DNA of 64,000 nucleotides from an uncultured Lachnotalea sp. (GTDB lineage: Bacteria > Bacillota > Clostridia > Lachnospirales > Lachnospiraceae). The DNA lies in NCBI GenBank assembly GCA_947066815.1, contig CAMSZT010000005.1, forward strand, positions 1 to 64,000. The letters run 5' to 3'. A program made the position numbers and the translations under genes. The notes below the pieces were generated by a model, which was not told the DNA's origin, ran no database searches, and worked only from the letters and a program-made list of their open reading frames with translations. Positions 38,827 to 48,280 of this stretch are shown here, one piece after another (position 1 is the first letter of the stretch; the number at the start of each line of letters is the position of its first letter).

Positions 38827-39963
38827 ATGAAAAAAATTCGGACAAGACGGATAAGGTCAGGCATTGCCCTGCTGTTGATCCTGATCGTGGCGGCCGGCTG
38901 CGGGAAAAAGGCGGAAGAGGACACACAGGCCGCCACCGAAGCGGAGACGACACCGGCGCCGCCGGCAACCCTGGCCCCGGCGGCCACGCAGGCAGAGACA
39001 GAGCCGGAAACAGAAGCGGAAGCAGGGCCGGAGGGTATGGTGCAAAGCTTCCTAACCGGAAAGTGGGTCCCGGAGGAGATCGGCAGGAGACGGCCGGTGG
39101 CAGTGATGGTCAGCAATGTGCTGGCGGCACAGCCCACCTACGGCCTGAGCCATGCGGACGTGGTCTACGAGACGCCTGGCGAAGCCAGCGCGGTCCGTTT
39201 CGTGGCGATCTTTGAACAGTATGACGATATCAAAGAGATCGGTTCCATCCGGAGCGCCAGGACTTATCACGCCTTTATCCAGGAAGAATTTGAGTCCATT
39301 TTTTTCCATTACGGACAGGCCGCCTATGCGGTCCCCTACCTGGAGGGCGGAGAGTGCGAGTGCGTCAACGGCGTGACGGGCGCCAGCGAATGGGCTTACC
39401 ACAGCATGGATGACCGGACACCTCCCCACCACCATTTCACCAACAGCGAGGAGATCAAATACGCGATCGAGCGGCTGGGCTATTCCACGGAATATCCGGA
39501 AAAATATCTGCAGAACGGCCATTACAAATTTTTGGAAGAAGGGGAGGCTCCCCATATGCCCGGGGCTTCTCCGGCCAATAAGGTCACGGTGGGCTATGTA
39601 TCCAACAAGCCCTGGTTTGAATACAACCCCGAGGACGGCCTCTACTATCGGTATCAGTTTGAGAAACCCCATGTGGACGTGGGAAACGACGACGTGCAGC
39701 TTGCCTATGACAACATCATCATCCAGGTCTGCAATTACGAGCATTACGACAATACCGATTATCTGAACATCGACATGCACAGCGGCGGCCCCGGACAATT
39801 TATCACCGGCGGGCAGGTGATCCCCGTGACCTGGGAAAAGGACGGCACCTGGGGCGTCACCCGCTACTATGATCAAGAGGGCAATGAGATCCGGCTGAAG
39901 CAGGGCCGCACCTGGGTCTGCATCGTCCGCACCGAGCGGGCAAACCGGGTCGAGATCGAGTAA
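38827..39963 (+). CDS. DUF3048 (YerB-like) lipoprotein
   Basis: Lipobox VAAGC; RPVAVMVSNVLAAQPTYGLSHADVVYETPGE; SIRSARTYH. Confidence 0.9.
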   Translation: MKKIRTRRIRSGIALLLILIVAAGCGKKAEEDTQAATEAETTPAPPATLAPAATQAETEPETEAEAGPEGMVQSFLTGKWVPEEIGRRRPVAVMVSNVLAAQPTYGLSHADVVYETPGEASAVRFVAIFEQYDDIKEIGSIRSARTYHAFIQEEFESIFFHYGQAAYAVPYLEGGECECVNGVTGASEWAYHSMDDRTPPHHHFTNSEEIKYAIERLGYSTEYPEKYLQNGHYKFLEEGEAPHMPGASPANKVTVGYVSNKPWFEYNPEDGLYYRYQFEKPHVDVGNDDVQLAYDNIIIQVCNYEHYDNTDYLNIDMHSGGPGQFITGGQVIPVTWEKDGTWGVTRYYDQEGNEIRLKQGRTWVCIVRTERANRVEIE

Positions 39964-40043
39964 AAAACCAGAAAGACAGGAAGAAAATCGGTCCCTTTCC
40001 GAAATGACCCTATTTTCTTCCGTGATCCCACATAATGAGGAAC

Positions 40044-40087
40044 CCCTCCTGCATATACTTTACCAGCATATACAGGAGGGATTTTTT
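40044..40087 (+). promoter_or_regulatory. Terminator-like hairpin whose 3' arm contains the spoIVA Shine-Dalgarno
   Basis: CCCTCCTG (40044-40051) / CAGGAGGG (40073-40080), then ATTTTTT, then ATG 40088. Confidence 0.6.
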
Positions 40088-41560
40088 ATGGACAGTTTTC
40101 ACGTATACAAGGATATCGAGGCGCGGACGGGAGGGGAGATCTACATAGGCGTGGTGGGGCCTGTCCGTACGGGAAAATCCACCTTCATCAAACGGTTTAT
40201 GGATCTTCTGGTGCTCCCCGGGATGGAAGACGCCAACGAGAGGAGCAGGGCCCAGGATGAGCTTCCTCAGTCGGCGGCGGGGAAGACCATCATGACCACG
40301 GAGCCGAAATTTATCCCCAAAGACGCGGCCGAGATCGAAGTGGGAGACGCAAATGTGAAGGTCCGGCTCATCGACTGTGTGGGCTACATGGTGGAGGGGG
40401 CCAGCGGCCATGTGGAGAACGACGAAGAACGGCTGGTAAAAACGCCCTGGTTTGACTATGAGATCCCCTTCACCCAGGCAGCGGCCATCGGAACGGAAAA
40501 AGTCATCAAGGAGCATTCCACCATCGGGATCGTGGTCACCACCGACGGCTCCTTCGGGGAGATTCCGAGGAACGGGTACATAGACGCAGAGCGGCAGACC
40601 ATCGAGGAGCTGAAGAGGATCGGAAAGCCGTTCCTGATGCTCTTAAACACCAACCGCCCTTATTCCGACGAAGTCCGGGATCTGGCGGCCGCCCTTGGAG
40701 AAGAATACGGGGTCCAGGTGCTTCCGGTCAACTGTGAGCAGTTAAAAAAGGAAGATATCACCAGGATCCTGGGCGAGGTGCTGAACGAATTCCCGGTGAC
40801 GGAGCTGGACTTCTTTATGCCGAAGTGGGCGGAGATCCTTCCGTCTGACCACTGGCTGAAGGAGCAGATCGTCTCCATTGTAAAAGGGCTGATGGGGGAT
40901 ATCATCCAGATGAAGGACCTGGCCCCGGAATACGCCCAGCCGGAGGACCTGGCTGTCCGGCGTGTCCACCTGCGCAAAGCGGACTATTCCGACGGGACGG
41001 TGGCCCTGGACGTGGTGGTGGACGACAACGTCTATTACCAGATCTTGAGCGATTACACGGGAATGGAGATCGGCGGTGAGTACCAGCTGATGGGGATCCT
41101 AAAGCAGTTCGCCAGGACAAGGGGCGAGTACGGGAAGCTCAAGAATGCCATGGACGCGGCGAGACAGAAGGGCTACGGCGTCATCATGCCGGAGCGGAGT
41201 GAGATCCTCCTGGACGATCCGGAAGTCATAAAGCACGGCAACAAATTCGGCGTAAAGATCCACGCCCAGGCGCCCTCCATCAATCTGATCCGGGCCTCCA
41301 TCGAGACGGAGCTGGCCCCCATCGTGGGAGACGAAAAGCAGGCGGAGGACTTGATCGCCTACATCCGGGAGAACAGCCGGGAAAACGAGGACGGCGTCTG
41401 GAATACCAGCATCTTCGGGAAATCCATCGAACAGATCGTCACCGACGGCATCCAGGCCAAAGTGGCCCAGATGACAGACTCCTGCCAGATGAAGCTGCAG
41501 GATACGCTGCAGAAGATCATCAACGATTCCAACGGAGGGATGATCTGCATCATCATTTAG
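40088..41560 (+). CDS. spoIVA: Stage IV sporulation protein A (spore coat morphogenetic ATPase)
   Basis: DSFHVYKDIEARTGGEIYIGVVGPVRTGKSTFIKRFMDLLVLP...GMICIII C-terminus. Confidence 0.97.
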   Translation: MDSFHVYKDIEARTGGEIYIGVVGPVRTGKSTFIKRFMDLLVLPGMEDANERSRAQDELPQSAAGKTIMTTEPKFIPKDAAEIEVGDANVKVRLIDCVGYMVEGASGHVENDEERLVKTPWFDYEIPFTQAAAIGTEKVIKEHSTIGIVVTTDGSFGEIPRNGYIDAERQTIEELKRIGKPFLMLLNTNRPYSDEVRDLAAALGEEYGVQVLPVNCEQLKKEDITRILGEVLNEFPVTELDFFMPKWAEILPSDHWLKEQIVSIVKGLMGDIIQMKDLAPEYAQPEDLAVRRVHLRKADYSDGTVALDVVVDDNVYYQILSDYTGMEIGGEYQLMGILKQFARTRGEYGKLKNAMDAARQKGYGVIMPERSEILLDDPEVIKHGNKFGVKIHAQAPSINLIRASIETELAPIVGDEKQAEDLIAYIRENSRENEDGVWNTSIFGKSIEQIVTDGIQAKVAQMTDSCQMKLQDTLQKIINDSNGGMICIII

Positions 41561-41656
41561 GATTTCAGGGCAAAAGCCCTGGGTCGGGAGACTCAATACA
41601 CATCATTTTTATCATGATAATAATAATCCACCAATCAAAACCAGGCAATATCTATT

Positions 41657-41682
41657 GAAAAAGGCGAATTTTCGCCTTTTTC
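41657..41682. terminator. Bidirectional terminator GAAAAAGGCGAATTTTCGCCTTTTTC
   Basis: 11-bp perfect stem flanked by A and T runs. Confidence 0.85.
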
Positions 41683-41709
41683 TTGACTTTTCAGAGAAAA
41701 ACGTATAAT
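41683..41709 (+). promoter_or_regulatory. Candidate sigma-A-type promoter TTGACT ... TATAAT (15-bp spacer; alternative -35 TCTTGA gives 17 bp)
   Basis: Hexamers read from sequence. Confidence 0.5.
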
Positions 41710-41803
41710 ATGCAAGAGAAAATTCTTTTTATGCGTGATCCTTCGACAAAAAGGTATGATTTTTATCGTGATAAAAAGAAATTGAAATGGCGAGGAAAAT
41801 GAT

Positions 41804-42493
41804 GTGAAAAAGCACGCAGGCGGAAAGGCAGGTATGGCTATGAATGACGAGTTGGACAGGTATGCAAAGCTGGTCCCCTTTCTGGGGGAGGCCCTGGGGG
41901 AGCATTTCGGGATCCTCCTTTACGACATGACGGATCCATCCTGTCCGGCCGTGTCCTCGGCGAACGGCACGGAAGAGGAGAAAGAGAAGCTGCGCCCCCT
42001 CCTCCTCGAGGCGGCGGCAAGCCGGAAGGTCCGTCTGGAAGGCTATCTGGCCAATTATCCCTTTAGCTGTGAGTTTGGAAAAATGTTCCGGGTCTCCATG
42101 TATTTCCTGTCCGGCGCAGACGGCAAGGTCCTGGGGGCGCTCTGCATCTGCATGCGCTGCGAGCTGTTTTTCCAGATGGATTCTTTTGTGAAGGGAATGC
42201 TCCGGTTCCACATGGAGGATATGGATCCCGAACCTGAGATGCTGGAGGAAAAACAGGACGGCGGTGCCGGGGAGCTCTCGCTGGATGCCATCGCGGAGGT
42301 GGTACGAAGGCTTGGCGTGGAGCCGGAGCGGGCCACCCAGAAGGAGCGGATGGAGATCCTTTTCGAGCTCTATGGCATGGGGATCTACAATCTGAAAGGG
42401 GCGGTGGCCCGGACGGCAAAGGAACTGCAGATTTCCGAACAGAGCGTTTACCGCTACCTGTCGAAGCTCAGAAAAACCGGAGAGAGTTGTTGA
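41804..42493 (+). CDS. YheO-like PAS domain/HTH transcriptional regulator
   Basis: YAKLVPFLGEALGEHFGILLYDM...; C-terminal GIYNLKGAVARTAKELQISEQSVYRYLSKLRK. Confidence 0.85.
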   Translation: MKKHAGGKAGMAMNDELDRYAKLVPFLGEALGEHFGILLYDMTDPSCPAVSSANGTEEEKEKLRPLLLEAAASRKVRLEGYLANYPFSCEFGKMFRVSMYFLSGADGKVLGALCICMRCELFFQMDSFVKGMLRFHMEDMDPEPEMLEEKQDGGAGELSLDAIAEVVRRLGVEPERATQKERMEILFELYGMGIYNLKGAVARTAKELQISEQSVYRYLSKLRKTGESC

Positions 42494-42525
42494 CAGTCCC
42501 TTTTTGTGGTATCCTATAAAGAAGG

Positions 42526-42597
42526 CAGGCAATTGCGAAACTCGAAATTGTAGAACAGGTCCTGAAGACCACGTCCATCCGGTTTCACGATTGTCTG
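42526..42597. repeat. MITE-like palindromic element, copy A
   Basis: CAGGCAATTGCGAAAC ... GTTTCACGATTGTCTG. Confidence 0.65.
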
Positions 42598-42629
42598 ACA
42601 GGAAAGAGTCGGGAAGGGGACAGCAGGGC

Positions 42630-44321
42630 ATGGACAGACAGACGGTAACTTATGTGGGATTTTTCCTGGCAGTGTGCGTATTTCTTTTCCTCCAGTCGGT
42701 GACCGCAGGCCGGAGGCAGAGGGCGCGGCTCAGGGAGCGGGTCCGGGATCAGTGGGGGAAGATCCCCCGGCGGGAATATTCCCTGGAGGAATTTGAAAAG
42801 ATCTCCCACTATTACAAGCGGAGGAAGGACGGCCGTTTTTTTATCGACGACATCACCTGGAACGATCTGGGGATGGATGAGATCTTCCTGCTCCTCAACA
42901 CGGCAGATTCCGCCGTGGGGGAGGAGTACCTGTACCGGGTGCTGCGCACGCCGGAATTTGACAAGGAGGTCCTTGAGGAGCGCTCTGTCCTTGCGGATTT
43001 TTTTCGGGAACATCCGGGACTCAGGGAGGAATTCAAGGTCTGCTTTGGCAGGATGGGCCGGAGGCGGCGGGTAGCTCTCTCGGATTATATCGGGAAGCTC
43101 TCCTTTCTCCCCGCCTTTCCCATGTGGCCCCACGCGGCGGCCCTGGGGCTCCTTGCGGCGGCCGTCGGTATGTTTTTCCTAAAGCCGGCCTATGGGATAG
43201 CGGCCCTGATCGGGGTGATCGTCCTCAACCTGATCACCTACTACAAATATAAAGGGGACATGGCCATGTATTTTGCCTGCATGTCCCAGGTGGCCGACCT
43301 GGTGGAATACGGCGGGCAGCTCACCCGCGTTTCCGGGGACGAGCCCATTCTCGCCCCCTACAAAAAGCTCCTCGCCGAGGACTGTGAAAGCCTGAAAGCG
43401 ATCCGCAGGCATGCCTGGATCCTGGTGGACAAGAGCGACGTGGGCGGGAACCTGGTCAAGGTGGTGCTGGATTACCTGTGCATGATGACCCACCTGGACC
43501 TGCTCTTGTTCCGGCAGATGGCGGAGACCATAAGACACCAGGGACAGGTTTTGGAACGTCTCATGGAGACCATGGGGCGGCTGGAGCTGGCCCTCTGTAT
43601 CGGCTCCTTCCGGGACCTTCTGGAGGAACACTGCCTGCCCGTGTTCCACGAGGCGCCGGAGAGGACCCTGTCCTGCGAGGCCGTCTACCATCCGCTGGTG
43701 GAGCATGCGGTGGCCAATTCCATCCGGACGGGGAGTTCCGTGCTGATCACCGGCTCCAATGCCTCGGGAAAGTCCACCTTCTTAAAGACCATCGGCGTCG
43801 GCGCCATCCTGGCCCAGACCATCTACACGGTGCCGGCGGCCTCCTATGAGGCGGACTTTTTCCGGATCTATTCCTCCATGGCCCTGAGTGACAGCCTGGA
43901 GACGAAGGAGAGCTATTATATGGTAGAGATCAAGTCCTTAAAACGGATCCTGGACGCCGTCTCCGGGGAGACGCCGGTGCTCTGTTTTGTGGACGAGGTC
44001 CTCCGGGGGACCAACACCGTGGAGCGGATCTCCGCCTCCTCAAAGATCCTGGAGAGCATGGCCGGAAAAAATGTACTGTGCTTTGCCGCCACCCACGACA
44101 TCGAGCTGACTTCCCTTTTGGAGGGCCTTTATGCCAACTATCATTTCGAGGAGCAGGTGGAGGAGGGGGACGTCTCCTTTTCCTACCGGCTGGAGGAGGG
44201 CCGGGCGGGGAGTCGGAACGCCATCCGGCTGCTTGGCATCATGGGCTACGACGAAAGGATCATCCAAGACGCCGAGGAGATGGCGGAGCGGTTCGCCCGG
44301 ACCGGGGAGTGGAGGCTTTAA
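42630..44321 (+). CDS. MutS-family ATPase (membrane-anchored MutS-like)
   Basis: N-terminal hydrophobic segment; Walker A TGSNASGKSTFLKT; VDEVLRGTNTVERI; ATHDIELT. Confidence 0.93.
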   Translation: MDRQTVTYVGFFLAVCVFLFLQSVTAGRRQRARLRERVRDQWGKIPRREYSLEEFEKISHYYKRRKDGRFFIDDITWNDLGMDEIFLLLNTADSAVGEEYLYRVLRTPEFDKEVLEERSVLADFFREHPGLREEFKVCFGRMGRRRRVALSDYIGKLSFLPAFPMWPHAAALGLLAAAVGMFFLKPAYGIAALIGVIVLNLITYYKYKGDMAMYFACMSQVADLVEYGGQLTRVSGDEPILAPYKKLLAEDCESLKAIRRHAWILVDKSDVGGNLVKVVLDYLCMMTHLDLLLFRQMAETIRHQGQVLERLMETMGRLELALCIGSFRDLLEEHCLPVFHEAPERTLSCEAVYHPLVEHAVANSIRTGSSVLITGSNASGKSTFLKTIGVGAILAQTIYTVPAASYEADFFRIYSSMALSDSLETKESYYMVEIKSLKRILDAVSGETPVLCFVDEVLRGTNTVERISASSKILESMAGKNVLCFAATHDIELTSLLEGLYANYHFEEQVEEGDVSFSYRLEEGRAGSRNAIRLLGIMGYDERIIQDAEEMAERFARTGEWRL

Positions 44322-44375
44322 GGTAATAGTGAAACCACAGAATCTGCTCTATAATTTTGAGTTTCACAATTACCT
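44321..44375. repeat. MITE-like palindromic element, copy D
   Basis: AGGTAATAGTGAAAC ... GTTTCACAATTACCT. Confidence 0.65.
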
Positions 44376-44408
44376 GGCGAAGGCTTTCAAAGAGAGGAGA
44401 TTTTTGAC

Positions 44409-44894
44409 ATGATGAAGGTAACCTTATACACGGACGGCTCTGCCAGGGGGAACCCGGACGGGCCCGGCGGCTACGGGGCGGTGCTCCAGTATGTGGACGG
44501 AAAGGGAGTGCTCCACGAGAAGGAGCTCTCGGCAGGTTATAAAAAGACCACCAACAACCGCATGGAGCTCATGGGAGTCATCGCGGGACTGGAGGCGTTA
44601 AACCGGCCCTGCCAGGTGGAGGTGATTTCCGATTCTTCCTATGTGGTAAAGGCCTTTACGGAGCGCTGGATCGACGGCTGGGTACGCAGGGGCTGGACGC
44701 GGGGAAAAAACGAGCCGGTGAAAAACTCGGACCTGTGGAAACGGCTCCTTGCGGCAAAGGAACCCCACCAGGTGACCTTCCGCTGGGTCAGGGGACACGC
44801 CGGGCATCCGGAAAACGAGCGGTGCGACCGCCTGGCCACGACGGCGGCGGACGGAGCGCCAGGCACCCTGCTCACGGATCCCGGCGTGTCCTAA
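44409..44894 (+). CDS. rnhA: Ribonuclease HI
   Basis: [23 protein letters not shown]...[16 protein letters not shown]...[17 protein letters not shown]. Confidence 0.95.
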   Translation: MMKVTLYTDGSARGNPDGPGGYGAVLQYVDGKGVLHEKELSAGYKKTTNNRMELMGVIAGLEALNRPCQVEVISDSSYVVKAFTERWIDGWVRRGWTRGKNEPVKNSDLWKRLLAAKEPHQVTFRWVRGHAGHPENERCDRLATTAADGAPGTLLTDPGVS

Positions 44895-44916
44895 GGAAAC
44901 ACTGATTTTTTCAAAT

Positions 44917-44940
44917 CAACACAAAACAGAAACTGTGTTG
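44917..44940. promoter_or_regulatory. Palindrome CAACACA-n10-TGTGTTG upstream of the TetR-fragment gene
   Basis: 7-bp perfect arms. Confidence 0.4.
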
Positions 44941-45015
44941 TTCCGTTTCGGAGCAGGATCTTCTATGATCTTATTAACAGCCGCGGCTGAAATAAGATCC
45001 AAAGGAGAAAGCATT

Positions 45016-45447
45016 ATGAACACAGACAAGATTTATGCAGAGAAGATCGCAGGCGAATATGCCCCGAAAGACGCATCCAAGGTGATCGCCTTAAAGAAAC
45101 TGGACAGAAAAGCAAAGAGCAAGGAGGACTATCTCCTTCCCTACCTGCAGTTTATACGTGAGAACAAAAAAGTCTACCGTGCGGACTTCCGGAATCCAAA
45201 CGGGATGCGGACAGATATACGGTATGGGAATCTGAAAAAATACATTCTTGAACCCATTCTGAAAAAATTTGAAGTCCCGGACGGGCTTCATCGCTATTAT
45301 ATCGCATATTACATAGAGGGGACAACGGCGATCATCAAGGAATGGTTAAAAGAAGACTGCGGGGAGCCCGCCGAGATGATCGCCGCGATCATAGAAGAAT
45401 GTGTCAGACCGTCCGTCGGTGCGGAGAGGAAATTGTATGGCAAATGA
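45016..45447 (+). CDS. Chimeric protein: short foreign N-terminus + TetR/AcrR C-terminal effector-binding domain, no HTH
   Basis: MNTDKIYAEKIAGEYAPKDASKVIALKKLDRKAKS then LPYLQFIRENKKVYRADFRNP...LEPILKKFEVPDGLHRYYIAYYIEGTTAIIKEWLKEDCGEP. Confidence 0.7.
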   Translation: MNTDKIYAEKIAGEYAPKDASKVIALKKLDRKAKSKEDYLLPYLQFIRENKKVYRADFRNPNGMRTDIRYGNLKKYILEPILKKFEVPDGLHRYYIAYYIEGTTAIIKEWLKEDCGEPAEMIAAIIEECVRPSVGAERKLYGK

Positions 45448-46114
45448 CATTATGACCGAAAAAGCAAAACAATTTCTCGAGAAATGGAAGAGGGATTACG
45501 CCTTCAAGACGCTGGCCGGCTCCCTCCTTTCCTTCGGCGTCACCGTATTGTTTGCGTTCTATAACGGATTTCTGGGTATTCATCTGTCGTCCATATGGCA
45601 CGGCAGCATCTGCGTGTATTACCTGCTCCTCGTCACGATCCGGGGGATGATCCTGCTGGCGGAAAAGAACAACCGGGCAAGCAAGGAGCGGGCGGCCTGC
45701 AGGCGGAGGATCTTTTTTATCAGCGCCGTCATGCTGCTGGCATTAAATTTGGCCCTGATCTTTCCCATCTCGCAGATGGTCCTGCTGGAAAAGCCGGTGA
45801 ACATGGGGATGATCCCCGCGATCGCCATGGCTGCCTACACAACCTGGAAACTCACCATGGCCTCCGTCCATGTCCGGAAGCAAAGACGAAACAGCCAGGA
45901 CAATGTCCTGGTGGCAGAGCTTCGGACGATCAACTTTATCGACGCCCTGGTGTCCATCATCACACTCCAAAACACGCTGATCATGGTGAATCAGGCGAAA
46001 GCAAATACAAAGGACATGATCGTCTTATCCGCCGTCTCCTGTGCCGCGATCTACCTGCTCATCCTCCTCACGACCGTCCGATCGCTGATAAGGGGCCTTC
46101 TTATACAATATTAA
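45437..46114 (+). CDS. Hypothetical multi-TM membrane protein
   Basis: Several hydrophobic helices; ATG 45437. Confidence 0.75.
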   Translation: MANDIMTEKAKQFLEKWKRDYAFKTLAGSLLSFGVTVLFAFYNGFLGIHLSSIWHGSICVYYLLLVTIRGMILLAEKNNRASKERAACRRRIFFISAVMLLALNLALIFPISQMVLLEKPVNMGMIPAIAMAAYTTWKLTMASVHVRKQRRNSQDNVLVAELRTINFIDALVSIITLQNTLIMVNQAKANTKDMIVLSAVSCAAIYLLILLTTVRSLIRGLLIQY

Positions 46115-46196
46115 TATTTTCGAATTTTTCCAGAAAGTTTACAACTTGTATACATCTCTGTGTTAAAATGGATCTGACGAGAGGGGATGACACAGG

Positions 46197-46850
46197 ATGA
46201 AAAAGATTTTGATCGTGGAGGATGAAGAGGCCATCGGGATCCTGATGTGCCGCACGCTTTTGTCCGAAGGCTACCAGTGTGACTGGGTGCGGACGGGGAC
46301 CGAGGGTGCGAAGCAGATCGAGAGGGCCTCTTATTCTTTGGTCTTGTTGGATATCATGCTGCCCGGACTGAACGGCTACGAGCTTTTGGAGTATATCCGC
46401 CCGCTTGGGATCCCGGTCATCTTTGCGACGGCCAAGGGGCAGGTGTCGGAGCGGGTCTACGGGCTTAAGCTGGGGGCCGACGACTACATCACCAAGCCCT
46501 TCCAGGTGAGCGAGCTTTCTGCCAGGGTGGAGGCGGTCTTAAGGCGGAGCGGGAGCCACAGGCGGACCGTGACCGTCGACGACGTCACCGTGGATTTCGA
46601 GGGCCGGTCCGTGACGAAGGGGGATGTGCCGGTGATGCTGACAGCCAAGGAATACGGCCTTCTTGCGGAGCTGGTCCTCCACAAGAATGTGGCCCTCTCC
46701 AGGGAGCAGCTTTATGAGAAGGTTTGGAACGAGCTCTATACAGGCGAGACCAGGACCTTGGACTGCCACATCCAGCGGCTCAGGAAAAAGCTGCACTGGG
46801 AGGACAAGATCCGGACCGTGTTCCGGGTAGGTTATCGTCTGGAGGTCTGA
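46197..46850 (+). CDS. OmpR-family response regulator
   Basis: KKILIVEDEEAIGILMCRTL...LVLLDIMLPGLNGYELLEYI...GADDYITKPF. Confidence 0.95.
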   Translation: MKKILIVEDEEAIGILMCRTLLSEGYQCDWVRTGTEGAKQIERASYSLVLLDIMLPGLNGYELLEYIRPLGIPVIFATAKGQVSERVYGLKLGADDYITKPFQVSELSARVEAVLRRSGSHRRTVTVDDVTVDFEGRSVTKGDVPVMLTAKEYGLLAELVLHKNVALSREQLYEKVWNELYTGETRTLDCHIQRLRKKLHWEDKIRTVFRVGYRLEV

Positions 46851-46876
46851 TATTTTGCGGTCTGGAGGTCGGTTTC

Positions 46877-48280
46877 ATGCGGCTGTTTGTGAAAATCTTC
46901 CTTTCTTTTATGTTGGTGCTGATCTTGGCTCTCTGCAGCGTGGAGTACTGCATGGTCTCCGCAAGTTTTGAGCAGGCCCTGGAGCAGGCGGTGAGCCATG
47001 AGATGGAACAGTTCCGGTTCATCCGGATAGTGACTTATATGGGCGGCGCCCGTACCGGGGAGCAGCAGCTGGGAGAACGGAGCATGCTCCTCCTGGCGGC
47101 GGACGGGGCCGTCCTTTATCCCGGCTTTTCGGAGGCGCTCCTGAATGCCTCCGAAGGGATGGAGCAGTCCGGCAAGATCACTTATGTGGTCCGGGAGACA
47201 GAGGGGCGCCATATGCTTTTCGTGGCGGGGGAGATCCCTTCCGGGGACACCATGCAGGTCTTAAAGACGGCGGCGGATATTTCCCATATTTACAGGGAGC
47301 GGGCACTTTTAGAAAAGCAGTACGGCTACTACATCTATGCGGCCCTGCTGGTCTGCGGCCTCCTGGCGGCCGGGATCTCCTATGTTCTGGTGAAGCCTCT
47401 GAAACGGCTCCAGCGCTCGGCAGACAGGATCGCCATGGGAGAATATGCCGGCCGGGTGAAAGAGGGCGGCCGGGATGAGATCGGGGAGCTGGCCCGGTCC
47501 TTTAACCAGATGGCCGAGGCCGTGGAGCAGAAGGTGGAAGAACTCAAACTGGAAGCCGTGAGGAAGGAACAGTTCATGGGGGATTTCTCCCATGAGATCA
47601 AAACCCCCATGACAGCCATCATCGGGTACGCGGACACCCTCTACCAGAAGGAACTCTCCAGAAAAGAGACGAAGGAGGCCGCCGGTTATATCTTAAATGA
47701 GGGGATGCGCCTGGAATCCCTGGCCAAAAAGATGATGCGCTTCATCGCGCTGGACCAGGAGGACTTCTGCTTCGAGGAGATCCCGGCGGAGGAATTCTTC
47801 CAGGACATCCGCGAGACCACAGCGCCCTTTTTTTCGGACAGGGAGCGGAACCTTCGGATCTCCTGCCGGGAGGGCTGCCTCAATGCGGAATGGGATCTGA
47901 TGAAGACCCTTGTGATCAACCTGATCGACAATGCAAAGAAGGCCGGGAGCCGCCGGATCTTCCTTCGGGGAGAACCGGAGGAGGGGGGCTACCGGATCAC
48001 CATAAGCGACGACGGGAGGGGGATCCCGGCGGAAAGCCTTTCCCGCGTCCAGGACGCTTTTTATATGGTAGACAGATCCCGGAGCCGGAAGCAGAACGGG
48101 GCCGGACTGGGCCTGGCCCTCTGCAAAAAGATCGCGGCCCTCCACGGAACGTTTTTAAATTTTTACAGCAGAGAGGGAAAGGGGACCACGGTGACGCTGT
48201 GGATCCCGGGAAGGAGGGACCGCCATGCCGGCGAAGGATCAAAAACAGAAGATGCCGCACAGGGAACGGAAGCGGATTAA
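46877..48280 (+). CDS. Sensor histidine kinase (HAMP, HisKA, HATPase)
   Basis: FMGDFSHEIKTPMTAIIGYADTLY...NLIDNAKKAG...GAGLGLALCKKIAALHG. Confidence 0.95.
   Translation: MRLFVKIFLSFMLVLILALCSVEYCMVSASFEQALEQAVSHEMEQFRFIRIVTYMGGARTGEQQLGERSMLLLAADGAVLYPGFSEALLNASEGMEQSGKITYVVRETEGRHMLFVAGEIPSGDTMQVLKTAADISHIYRERALLEKQYGYYIYAALLVCGLLAAGISYVLVKPLKRLQRSADRIAMGEYAGRVKEGGRDEIGELARSFNQMAEAVEQKVEELKLEAVRKEQFMGDFSHEIKTPMTAIIGYADTLYQKELSRKETKEAAGYILNEGMRLESLAKKMMRFIALDQEDFCFEEIPAEEFFQDIRETTAPFFSDRERNLRISCREGCLNAEWDLMKTLVINLIDNAKKAGSRRIFLRGEPEEGGYRITISDDGRGIPAESLSRVQDAFYMVDRSRSRKQNGAGLGLALCKKIAALHGTFLNFYSREGKGTTVTLWIPGRRDRHAGEGSKTEDAAQGTEAD

Larger units (their letters stand above)
41606..41777. promoter_or_regulatory. 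Operator-like repeated palindromes TTTTTATC(A/G)TGATAA upstream of the YheO-like regulator
   Basis: TTTTTATCATGATAA 41606-41620; TTTTTATgCGTGATC 41726-41740; TTTTTATCGTGATAAAAA 41760-41777. Confidence 0.5.

Noticed and set aside
44321-44390. Target-site duplication around element D (AGGCTTT on both sides)
   Set aside because: Shared string is offset on the right and only ~7-9 bp; not convincing compared with B and C.
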